Below, in pieces: positions 45,774 to 56,170 of a stretch of DNA of 64,000 nt; position 1 is the stretch's first letter, and the number at the start of each line of letters is the position of its first letter. Below the pieces are notes generated by a model. The model saw nothing but the letters and a program-made list of their open reading frames with translations. It was not told where the DNA came from and did not search any database. The DNA lies in contig CANLCT010000008.1 of assembly GCA_947489195.1 (NCBI GenBank), positions 1-64,000 on the forward strand, read 5' to 3'. Origin of the DNA: an uncultured Aquimarina sp. GTDB lineage: Bacteria; Bacteroidota; Bacteroidia; Flavobacteriales; Flavobacteriaceae. The position numbers and the translations under genes are program-made.

Positions 45774-47225
45774 TTAAGCTTTCTTTTTTTTAAAAAGGTT
45801 TTCAAAAAAACCGCTTAAAAACTTAATCCATTTAAATTTACTCCAGTTTATAGTTACCAAATTTTTCTCTGTTGTTGCCCTGTAGGTAAGCAATATTCCT
45901 AATGGTAATATAACTATTGTTGATAGCCAACTTGACAAAAAGGGACTAATTGCTCCGTTTTCGGCACTATTTTTTGCAAAAATTCCTATAAAATGATAAG
46001 CTAAAAATATTCCTATTGCATACAACAACGGCAATCCAAGTCCACCTTTTCTAATGATCGCTCCTAAAGGTGCTCCAATAAAAAACAATACAATACAAGC
46101 AAAAGCCAGGGCATATTTTTCATGCAAGGCTATTTCAAACTTATTTAAATTCACCTTTGTTCGCTGCACATCGGTGGCCTCTTGTTTTATTCTATTTAAG
46201 TTACTTTCAACTAATCTATTTGCCTCATTAAGGGTCATTCGTTGTTTTTCATATTGTAAAATATGCTCTATTGAAGCTGGGTATTCATTTACTTCACAAG
46301 GAAACTTCATCCCATCAGCAATGGTTTTTATTTTTAGTCTTTTTACTGTTCTGTTTGCAAAATCCTCTCTATCACTATTTAATTTTAATGAAAAAGAATC
46401 GATATCTTTTTTTAGTAAATTAACATTAAGCATTTTTCGGTTTTTGATATATTCATTTTTAGACATATCTACGTCATTAAATGAACTCAAATCCAAATTA
46501 ATCGCATATTCCTTAAATTCACTTTTTACGAAAGGATGCTTCTTTCTGTCTTTAATTTTTTTGGGTACAACCTCATCATAATAATAGCCATCCTTTAAAA
46601 TTAATGACAACACATCTGAATCAGCACCACTCACTAACTCACCAGATTTAGATTTGATAACGGTATAATTCCCTTTAATATTCGTTTTTTGTTTATGAAT
46701 AATTACATCATCCAAATACTGATCATTATCACCATACTTACGAGCTACTTTTATATTAATATCACCCACCTCATTAAACTGATTTGCGGTAATTGCTACG
46801 GCGGGTTTTAACCTTACTATATTTCTGCGTAAACCTATAAACTTACGTTGCGAAGCTGGAATAATATCATTAGCAAAAAAGAAAGTACCAAAACTTAAAA
46901 ACACCATAAAAACGATTAAGTATCTTATGGCGCGTTGTAATGAAATACCTGTAGATTTCATTGCTGCAAATTCATAATGTTCTGAAAACTCTCCAAAAAC
47001 CATGATCGAAGCTATCAAAATAGATAGAGGTAATGTTAATGGAATAAGTGTTGGTGATGCGTATACAATAAACTTAACAATAACAGAAAATTCCAAATCT
47101 TTTCCGGCCAACTCAGCTATATATAGCCAAATCATTTGTAAAATCATGATAAACATCACAATTAAAAAAACAACCAAAAAAGTTTGTAAAAACCTATTAA
47201 AAATGTACCTATCTAATATTTTCAA
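45774..47225 (-). CDS. LptF/LptG-family permease
   Basis: A 483-residue YjgP/YjgQ-family protein: three membrane helices at the N-terminus (about 10-120), a large periplasmic beta-jellyroll domain (about 125-365) and three C-terminal helices. It is the membrane part of the LPS exporter that takes LPS from the inner membrane to the Lpt bridge. It lies 7 bp after lolA and likely shares its transcript. Both envelope-lipid functions belong together in flavobacterial genomes in the order ftsK-lolA-lptF-ribB. Confidence 0.92.
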   Translation of the reverse strand: MKILDRYIFNRFLQTFLVVFLIVMFIMILQMIWLYIAELAGKDLEFSVIVKFIVYASPTLIPLTLPLSILIASIMVFGEFSEHYEFAAMKSTGISLQRAIRYLIVFMVFLSFGTFFFANDIIPASQRKFIGLRRNIVRLKPAVAITANQFNEVGDINIKVARKYGDNDQYLDDVIIHKQKTNIKGNYTVIKSKSGELVSGADSDVLSLILKDGYYYDEVVPKKIKDRKKHPFVKSEFKEYAINLDLSSFNDVDMSKNEYIKNRKMLNVNLLKKDIDSFSLKLNSDREDFANRTVKRLKIKTIADGMKFPCEVNEYPASIEHILQYEKQRMTLNEANRLVESNLNRIKQEATDVQRTKVNLNKFEIALHEKYALAFACIVLFFIGAPLGAIIRKGGLGLPLLYAIGIFLAYHFIGIFAKNSAENGAISPFLSSWLSTIVILPLGILLTYRATTEKNLVTINWSKFKWIKFLSGFFENLFKKKKA

Positions 47226-47232
47226 AATTCCT

Positions 47233-47862
47233 CTAATCTAAACGATTAATATAATAGTCGCTATATTTAGCTTCATCAAAGATAAACAAGGTATTTGAAA
47301 GCGGTTGATTTGTTTTAAATTGATTTACGGTTACATAAATTTCTGTACCATTAGTTTGCTTTAATATTTGTTTGTATATATGTTTTGTTTCGCTATCAAT
47401 TCCTAAAAGAATTGAAGAAATTTCTCCTGTGTTGTTTTCTGGAATCAATTTTACATATTGAATTTTTCTTCCATTTACATTTTGAACAATATCCATAGTT
47501 GCCGTGTAGCCTTTTTTATAAAAAGTAAGCATTTTTGATGGTGTTAAGCCTTCATCTGCTGTTGGAGTGGAGATTGAAATCTCTTCATCTTCAGGAACTA
47601 TTACATGTAGTTTTTTTCCATCGTAAAGCTGTGTTGTTCCCATTAAATTTAGCACATATTTTTCACCTTCAAGTGTAACATCGCCTCTTGTTTCTTGCTC
47701 TAAGCTTGCCGAAGTATTGCTAATTGTATATTTAAAATCAATAACAATATTATCGTATGATTTCACTTTAGCCGATACTTCATCCAGCAAGGCTTTAGCT
47801 GATTGCGCTTGCAGTGAAATAGCCGATAATAACAATGTACTTATTAAAAGAAATCTTTTCAT
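47233..47862 (-). CDS. lolA: outer-membrane lipoprotein carrier LolA
   Basis: A 209-residue periplasmic protein with signal peptide (about 1-19, SLQAQ) and a LolA-like half-barrel. It carries lipoproteins from the inner to the outer membrane. It lies between ftsK (75 bp) and the LptF/G gene (7 bp), the common flavobacterial arrangement. Confidence 0.9.
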   Translation of the reverse strand: MKRFLLISTLLLSAISLQAQSAKALLDEVSAKVKSYDNIVIDFKYTISNTSASLEQETRGDVTLEGEKYVLNLMGTTQLYDGKKLHVIVPEDEEISISTPTADEGLTPSKMLTFYKKGYTATMDIVQNVNGRKIQYVKLIPENNTGEISSILLGIDSETKHIYKQILKQTNGTEIYVTVNQFKTNQPLSNTLFIFDEAKYSDYYINRLD

Positions 47863-47937
47863 GTTTATTTTTTTTGAATGACAAAAATACTATGCTCTAT
47901 CTAATTTTACCAATTAATTGTAGTGCGATTATTCCAA

Positions 47938-50430
47938 TCAATTACCATCGGCTAAAAATTGTTCTAAGGCAACCAAATCTGTAATTAACACCTGCCTTGC
48001 TTTACTCCCTTCAAAAGGTCCAACAATACCCGCAGCTTCTAACTGATCAATAATTCGACCAGCCCTATTGTAACCTAACTTTAGCTTGCGCTGAAGTAAA
48101 GACGCTGAACCTTGCTGTGCTGTTACAATAACTTCAGCCGCATCTCTAAAAAGTGCATCGCGATCTTTTACATCAATATCAAGATTTGTGCCACTCTCTT
48201 CGCCAACATACTCCGGAAGCATATGCGCCTCTGGATAAGCTTTTTGAGCACCAATATAATTAGTAATTCTTTCTACCTCGGGAGTATCTACAAAAGCACA
48301 TTGTACTCTTATTACATTATTCCCATTATTATAAAGCATATCCCCACGACCAATTAATTGATCTGCTCCACCTGTATCCAAAATGGTACGCGAATCAATT
48401 TTTGACATTACTCTAAACGCTAAACGTGCCGGAAAATTGGCTTTTATCATACCTGTAATCACATTTACTGATGGACGTTGAGTAGCTATAATTAAATGAA
48501 TTCCGATGGCACGTGCTAATTGTGCTAAACGCGCTATAGGTGTTTCAACCTCCTTACCTGCTGTCATAATTAAATCAGCAAATTCATCAATAACCAACAC
48601 AATATAAGGTAAAAATCGATGCCCATTTTCAGGATTAAGTTTCCTTGACTTAAACTTTACATTGTATTCTTTTAAATTTCGGACGTAGGCATTTTTTAAT
48701 AATTCATACCGTGCATCCATTTCAATACACAGCGAATTTAAGGTATTAATCACCTTTGTATTGTCAGTAATAATTGCTTCCTCAGAATCGGGCAATTTAG
48801 CTAAAAAATGACGTTCAATTTTATTGAATAATGTCAATTCTACTTTTTTTGGATCAACCAAAACAAATTTCACCTCTGCCGGATGTTTTTTATATAGCAA
48901 TGAAGTCAAAATAGCATTTAATCCGACCGATTTCCCCTGACCCGTTGCTCCTGCCATTAGCAAGTGAGGCATTTTTGCCAAATCAACTACAAAAGTTTCA
49001 TTAGAAATGGTTTTTCCAAATGAAATAGGCAATTCCATTTCGGCATTTTGAAATTTTGCCGAGGCAATTGCCGAACGCATAGAAACAATGGTCGATTTTT
49101 TATTCGGAACCTCGATACCAATTGTTCCCTTACCTGGTATTGGTGCTATAATTCGAATACCTAAAGCTGCTAATGATAAAGCAATATCATCTTCTAGATT
49201 TTTAATTTTAGAAATACGTACTCCAGCCTCTGGCACAATTTCATAAAGAGTAACAGTAGGCCCTATAGTTGCTTTAATGTGTGCTATTTCAATTTTATAA
49301 TTCTTAAGAGTTTCAACGATTTTATTCTTATTATCTTCTAACTCCCCTTGATCAATAGTAATATTATTTTGTCCTGCCGAATAGTCTTTTAACAATTCAA
49401 TTGTTGGAAACTTATAATTTCCTAATTCTAATTTTGGATCAAACTCTCCAAAATCTTCAACTAATTGTTTACTCAAATTTTCAATTTCCTCTTCTTCTTC
49501 TATCGCTGTAGCCACTTCTATACCCAAAGGCTCTTCCTCTTTAGCAACTTCGATTGAAAAAGAATCTGTTTCAGCTTTATTATTATCTGCTTTTGCTACA
49601 AAATCATCTAAACTTGTTACAGGCTCACTTACTTCTACTTTTAAAGTTGCTTCATTTGCATTTTCTACTTTATCAGTTTTACTTACCGGTGCTACTTTTA
49701 AATCAATTTTTGAAGTTGCCTTTTCATCTATATTATCATTAACACCATCTTCCTTACCTACATTATAGTTATTAGATTGATTTACAGATTCTAAATCATC
49801 CTTTAAGTCTTGTTTTATGCTATTCTTTGTTTTAGAAAATAATTCGGAGATAGTTGCAGGTGTAAAATTCAATCTAAAAATAAGATATAATAAACTAAAA
49901 AAAGCAACAATAAGAATTGCCCCAATTTTACCTACATAATCTTGCAAATAATCGTTTATTTCAAATCCTACTACTCCAGATAGTAAGCCATAAAAATTAT
50001 TAAAAAAACCTAAAAAAACACTCCCTAAAAGCACTAAATACAGTCCCCAAAACCAACGTTGCCTTAGTTGTTTTTTCCCTATCCCGAAAAAATAAGTTAC
50101 TCCTGTAAGGATTAAAAGTGCCGATAATATAAATGACATTATTCCGAAACCTTCATAAACTAATAGGTTACCAATATATGCACCAAACTTTTGTAGCAAA
50201 TTTTTTGCAGGTACATTTCGTTGTAAATCATTAACTACACTTTGATCTACTTGCCATGTAAAAAAATAGGAAATAAGAGAAATTAAGACTGCAATTCCTA
50301 ATAAAATAAAACCACCACCCAACAAAAGACGTTGTTTTTCAGAAAGTTGCTTTTTAATAACTATTTTTTTAGTTATTGCCTTTTTCTCTTTTTTAGGTGT
50401 CGATTTTGAAGAAGATTTCTTTAAAGCCAT
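47938..50430 (-). CDS. ftsK: DNA translocase FtsK
   Basis: Start chosen at the ATG giving MALKKSSSK (830 residues); an upstream ATG would place the start inside the dyad at 50461-50496. Four N-terminal membrane helices (about 35-190) anchor it at the septum, followed by an acidic linker. The RecA-type motor carries Walker A GATGQGKS (Lys 500) and Walker B VLVIDEFADL. The winged-helix gamma domain for KOPS reading lies at the C-terminus (LQRKLKLGYNRAGRIIDQLE). It pumps DNA during chromosome dimer resolution. Confidence 0.95.
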   Translation of the reverse strand: MALKKSSSKSTPKKEKKAITKKIVIKKQLSEKQRLLLGGGFILLGIAVLISLISYFFTWQVDQSVVNDLQRNVPAKNLLQKFGAYIGNLLVYEGFGIMSFILSALLILTGVTYFFGIGKKQLRQRWFWGLYLVLLGSVFLGFFNNFYGLLSGVVGFEINDYLQDYVGKIGAILIVAFFSLLYLIFRLNFTPATISELFSKTKNSIKQDLKDDLESVNQSNNYNVGKEDGVNDNIDEKATSKIDLKVAPVSKTDKVENANEATLKVEVSEPVTSLDDFVAKADNNKAETDSFSIEVAKEEEPLGIEVATAIEEEEEIENLSKQLVEDFGEFDPKLELGNYKFPTIELLKDYSAGQNNITIDQGELEDNKNKIVETLKNYKIEIAHIKATIGPTVTLYEIVPEAGVRISKIKNLEDDIALSLAALGIRIIAPIPGKGTIGIEVPNKKSTIVSMRSAIASAKFQNAEMELPISFGKTISNETFVVDLAKMPHLLMAGATGQGKSVGLNAILTSLLYKKHPAEVKFVLVDPKKVELTLFNKIERHFLAKLPDSEEAIITDNTKVINTLNSLCIEMDARYELLKNAYVRNLKEYNVKFKSRKLNPENGHRFLPYIVLVIDEFADLIMTAGKEVETPIARLAQLARAIGIHLIIATQRPSVNVITGMIKANFPARLAFRVMSKIDSRTILDTGGADQLIGRGDMLYNNGNNVIRVQCAFVDTPEVERITNYIGAQKAYPEAHMLPEYVGEESGTNLDIDVKDRDALFRDAAEVIVTAQQGSASLLQRKLKLGYNRAGRIIDQLEAAGIVGPFEGSKARQVLITDLVALEQFLADGN

Positions 50431-50446
50431 TGGATAAATATATGTC

Positions 50447-50454
50447 CAAATATA
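50447..50454 (-). promoter_or_regulatory. -7 promoter element of ftsK
   Basis: On the minus strand TATATTTG is an exact TAnnTTTG match, 17 bp before the chosen ftsK start. This also supports that start over the upstream one. Confidence 0.5.
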
Positions 50455-50460
50455 AACGAA

Positions 50461-50496
50461 AAACTTTGTGTTAGACATATACCTAACACAAAGTTT
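50461..50496. promoter_or_regulatory. perfect 14-bp inverted repeat in front of ftsK
   Basis: AAACTTTGTGTTAG and its complement flank an 8-nt loop. It sits 107 bp after the stop of the small secreted gene and 7 bp upstream of the ftsK -7 element. On the minus strand it is followed by five T, so it may simply be the terminator of the upstream gene. It could also serve as an operator, and both uses are compatible. Confidence 0.65.
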
Positions 50497-50602
50497 GATT
50501 GCTTTTTGTAAAGTTTTATGCTAAGGAAATAAATATCAGCCTTATTTATTTTTTTATTAGCAACAAAAAAACTTACTCTAATACTTTTTTAAATTGTATA
50601 AT

Positions 50603-51007
50603 TTAATCTATTGTAATATTGGGCATACTACCAATAGGAGTTACAGCTTCTTCCCAGGTAGTTCCTACTGGTCTTAAATAAAAGTCTATTTGATATTTTC
50701 TACTCTTTTTTAATTTAGTCGTTAAATTAATTGGCACCTTTATTACCCCTGATCCTTTTTTTACCGAAACCACACCATTAGCAATCCATTTATCATTACG
50801 CTTAAGTGCTACAACTATTTCTCTACCTCTTTTTGCCACATATTTAATTTCAAATTCTAATTGACTATTAATATCTAAGGTTTTACTGCCTACAAATTCA
50901 ACTTTTTCTTTATTCTTTTGAGTTTTATTTGCTTTATAACTCCATGAACTTAATAAAAACAGACTTAATACTAACGCGCTTATTTTAATTAATAGTGGTG
51001 ATTTCAT
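50603..51007 (-). CDS. small secreted protein of unknown function (paralogue of the gene at 12009)
   Basis: A 134-residue protein with a hydrophobic signal segment (about 6-23). The mature part is basic and beta-rich (LEFEIKYVAKRG, then RKYQIDFYLRPVG) and aligns with the 12-kb paralogue throughout, while sharing little exact identity. It is probably a single Ig-like beta-sandwich. No function is known to me. It is upstream of ftsK on the same strand but separated from it by the dyad. Confidence 0.65.
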   Translation of the reverse strand: MKSPLLIKISALVLSLFLLSSWSYKANKTQKNKEKVEFVGSKTLDINSQLEFEIKYVAKRGREIVVALKRNDKWIANGVVSVKKGSGVIKVPINLTTKLKKSRKYQIDFYLRPVGTTWEEAVTPIGSMPNITID

Positions 51008-51213
51008 AATTTAATTTTTAGTATTTATTTTGATTAGTTATTTAAATGTTGTTATTGTAAACTAATGCATTATTACCTAACACAAATGTACAAGCACAAA
51101 GTCTGCCAATATTATAGCAACTCAAAAAAATCAATCAAAATATCGATTAAATACACAAAAATACGATAAAGTGAGTTAAAATACTACAAAATGAAGTAAG
51201 AAAAAGAAATGTT

Positions 51214-52857
51214 TTACTTTTTCACAAAACGAAAAACATCAGTATCAACTCCATATAATTTTAAAAAATAAACGCCTTTTGATAAATTATTCACATTAAT
51301 TGTTGTATTATTTTTCAAATACCCCTCAAATAACAATCTTCCTGAAACATCAAATATTTCGTATTTATTTGTTAAACTATTTATAGGTATACCTAGTTCT
51401 AAAAATTCACCTATTGGATTTTCCAACAATTTAATTTTAGCTTTATCTTTATCTTCATTATTATTTTTATCTATTGATAAATTATTACAATTTTCGCAAG
51501 CCTTAAAAAAATCGGGAATACCATAGCCTATATCTATATTAGGACTTGTTGATAAACTTGCCGACATTTTAACAATATCAATAATTTCAATTGGAGATTT
51601 TTCTGGTAAACTTTGCCACAAACTAGCTATTGCACCTGCTAAAATAGGACTACTAAAAGAAGTACCACTACTTGCAACTATAACACCCGAATCTGACAAA
51701 ACAGCTACATTTTGCCCCATTGCAACTACATCTGGTTTTATACGACCATCGGCAGCTGGACCAAATGAACTAAAACCAGCTCTTGTACCATTACTTGTTA
51801 CTGCCCCAACACTAAGAACTTCAGAAGCATCGGCAGGAGCTGTTATAATTTTCCATGGTGAGTTCCCAGAATTCCCTGCGGAATTTACCAATAACATTCC
51901 CTTTTCAAATGCCAAAGAAGCACCTCTAGATATAAACGTTGTATCCCCGTTCATATCGTCATTAGCGTAATTATACTTAGGATCATCAAACAAACTATAT
52001 CCTAATGAGGTATTAATAATATCAACACCTAAACTATCCGCTTTTTCTGCAGCCGCAATCCAATAAGCCTCTTCTTTAGGTGTTTCACTTTCTGCAACCT
52101 CAGATCTAAATAAATAATATGAAGCATCTGGAGCAGACCCCACAAATTCATCCTCAACAAAACCAACCATAGTACTCAAAACATTTGTCCCATGAGCGTT
52201 TCCTTTATACCCATAAATATCATTGGTTTTTCGTTCAAAATCATAGCCTCCTAATAACAAGCCTTTTTGTCTGGCACTATCAAAACCAGCAATAATATCT
52301 ACATTTTTAAAACCCGCATCAATAACAGCTATAGTTATCCCCTTACCAGTATATCCTTCATTATGCAAAGGCGACAAATTAATTATATTTGTTTGTGTTA
52401 ATGTATTACCATACTCAAATGTTTCAACTGCTTTAAATTTATTGATCTTTACTATTTTTTCTTTACGATTGTTGCTTTTTTTTGCCGCCGAACCATTCAA
52501 ACTTCTATTCATATAAAACACCTTATTTATAAAAGGCATTTCTTTTAAAATCTCAATAGCGCTTTGTGTTCCCTCAACAAAAACAGCATTAAACCATTTT
52601 GAAGAAGCCAACAACTTAATTCCTGATTTATCTTTAATACTATTTATATAATCAATTTCTAAGGGCAAATCACGCTCATCTATATCAACACTATACTTTT
52701 GTTTCCGCAAAAGAGCTTTTTCAGATAAAAAATTAATAGGTGATTTTAAACGGGTTTCTGCATTAGGCTTTGGAGTAAAAAACACCCAAGCCTGTTCACT
52801 TTGTCCTGCAACAGGCAAACAAAAAACGACAGAAAAAAAAACGATTAGTTTAAACAA
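51214..52857 (-). CDS. subtilisin-like S8 peptidase with T9SS sorting domain
   Basis: A 547-residue secreted peptidase with signal peptide about 1-19 and an inhibitor-like propeptide (about 20-120). The canonical triad is complete: D180 in ITIAVIDAG, H222 in GNAHGTNV, S400 in SSGTSFSSP, with the oxyanion Asn in NSAGNSG. The last 75 residues form a type A sorting domain (NKYEIFDVSGRLLFEGYL ... KGVYFLKL). It is monocistronic. In contrast to the S8 protein at 28.3 kb it keeps the catalytic His. Confidence 0.92.
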   Translation of the reverse strand: MFKLIVFFSVVFCLPVAGQSEQAWVFFTPKPNAETRLKSPINFLSEKALLRKQKYSVDIDERDLPLEIDYINSIKDKSGIKLLASSKWFNAVFVEGTQSAIEILKEMPFINKVFYMNRSLNGSAAKKSNNRKEKIVKINKFKAVETFEYGNTLTQTNIINLSPLHNEGYTGKGITIAVIDAGFKNVDIIAGFDSARQKGLLLGGYDFERKTNDIYGYKGNAHGTNVLSTMVGFVEDEFVGSAPDASYYLFRSEVAESETPKEEAYWIAAAEKADSLGVDIINTSLGYSLFDDPKYNYANDDMNGDTTFISRGASLAFEKGMLLVNSAGNSGNSPWKIITAPADASEVLSVGAVTSNGTRAGFSSFGPAADGRIKPDVVAMGQNVAVLSDSGVIVASSGTSFSSPILAGAIASLWQSLPEKSPIEIIDIVKMSASLSTSPNIDIGYGIPDFFKACENCNNLSIDKNNNEDKDKAKIKLLENPIGEFLELGIPINSLTNKYEIFDVSGRLLFEGYLKNNTTINVNNLSKGVYFLKLYGVDTDVFRFVKK

Positions 52858-53008
52858 TTTGATAAAAATTAAATTTATCTAAATTTACGAAATATAGTTT
52901 ATATTGTTTTTTCATACGAAAAACTATTGATTTTAAATTGATGTCTACTTATATCAAAATTATTGTTCGGCATAACAAATACAACTATAAAAAAATCAGC
53001 AATCTATT

Positions 53009-53039
53009 TTGCTAGTTCAAAATAAAACAATTAATTTTG
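53009..53039 (+). promoter_or_regulatory. rplS promoter
   Basis: TTG at 53009-53011 and TAATTTTG at 53032-53039 are 20 bp apart, close to the flavobacterial TTG-N19-TAnnTTTG consensus. Transcription would start near 53045. Confidence 0.65.
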
Positions 53040-53044
53040 CAGCC

Positions 53045-53109
53045 TGTTTATCCAACCTCTGGCGATATCCGTGAATGTTGTTTAAATAAAATCAATTTTA
53101 ATCCTAATT
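53045..53109 (+). promoter_or_regulatory. rplS leader, candidate L19 autoregulatory RNA
   Basis: The predicted leader of about 65 nt begins with an unusually GC-rich and structured-looking stretch for this genome (TCCAACCTCTGGCGATATCC), while the rest is AT-rich. An L19 leader motif has been described for Flavobacteria; I recall its existence but cannot match the covariance model by eye. Confidence 0.4.
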
Positions 53110-53460
53110 ATGGAAAGCTTAATTAAATTTGTACAAGAAGAGTTTGTTACAAAAAACGAATTACCCACTTTTTCTGCTGGTGATACAATTACTGTATATT
53201 ACGAAATTAAAGAAGGTGAAAAATCACGTACTCAGTTTTTTAGAGGTGTAGTAATTCAAAGAAGAGGTTCTGGTACTTCTGAAACTTTTACAATTCGTAA
53301 AATGTCTGGTACAGTTGGTGTGGAGCGTATATTCCCAATAAATTTACCTGCAATTCAAAAAATTGAAGTAAATAAAAGAGGTAAAGTACGTAGAGCTCGT
53401 ATTTTCTACTTCAGAGAACTTACTGGTAAAAAAGCACGTATTAAAGAAAGAAGAGGATAG
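53110..53460 (+). CDS. rplS: 50S ribosomal protein L19
   Basis: A 116-residue protein, full length, with the L19 signatures [13 protein letters not shown] and [16 protein letters not shown] and a basic C-terminus. It sits at the interface of the two ribosomal subunits. Here it is transcribed alone, without trmD or rimM, from its own promoter and ends at a strong terminator. Confidence 0.97.
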   Translation: MESLIKFVQEEFVTKNELPTFSAGDTITVYYEIKEGEKSRTQFFRGVVIQRRGSGTSETFTIRKMSGTVGVERIFPINLPAIQKIEVNKRGKVRRARIFYFRELTGKKARIKERRG

Positions 53461-53486
53461 TCTATCTTTATATCTTAAAAAATACA

Positions 53487-53516
53487 AAAAGAGGCTACCA
53501 AATGGTAGCCTCTTTT
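53487..53516 (+). terminator. intrinsic terminator of rplS
   Basis: A perfect 13-bp stem (AAAAGAGGCTACC / GGTAGCCTCTTTT) with a 4-nt loop begins 27 bp after the stop. The T tail makes it a textbook intrinsic terminator, and the leading A run would allow activity in both directions. The remaining 53517-53753 spacer holds only AT-rich DNA. Confidence 0.95.
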
Positions 53517-53720
53517 ATTTTAAACAACTTTTATAAGTTGAAATTAAAAAAGTAACAAATAACAAACCTAATTACTGCTAAATCTGTAATACAAACAAAA
53601 AAAAACGACTCTATTTTCAATAGTCCGCAAAACCAGTAATAACTCAAATAAAACGCACTTATTTTCATATATTCGCGTGCGCTTATTTTTAATAGTTTCT
53701 ATTTTAAATAAAACGTTTGA

Positions 53721-55979
<2,259 letters not shown>

Positions 55980-56009
55980 AAAAAACTTTACAAAAATCAA
56001 AATAAGAAA

Positions 56010-56038
56010 AAAGCTCAGTCTATTTTAGACTGGGCTTT
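56010..56038 (+). terminator. intrinsic terminator of icd
   Basis: A 13-bp stem (AAAGCTCAGTCTA / TAGACTGGGCTTT, one G-U pair) with a 3-nt loop; a T-rich stretch follows. Confidence 0.85.
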
Positions 56039-56170
56039 AATTTTTTATATTTTAAAAGTAATTTTTATAACAATTTTATAATTGTCTTATTCGTAACTTT
56101 ACGCTAATTTATACAACGGCTTTCAAAAATCATTAACTAGATTTTATAAAGTACTATTAATTTAATTTGT

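Noticed and set aside
46054..46581. Open frame of 175 codons on the plus strand within the LptF/G gene
   Set aside because: It lies wholly antisense inside a well-supported conserved gene and its translation is Ser/Phe/Lys-rich without any domain; it is a shadow frame.
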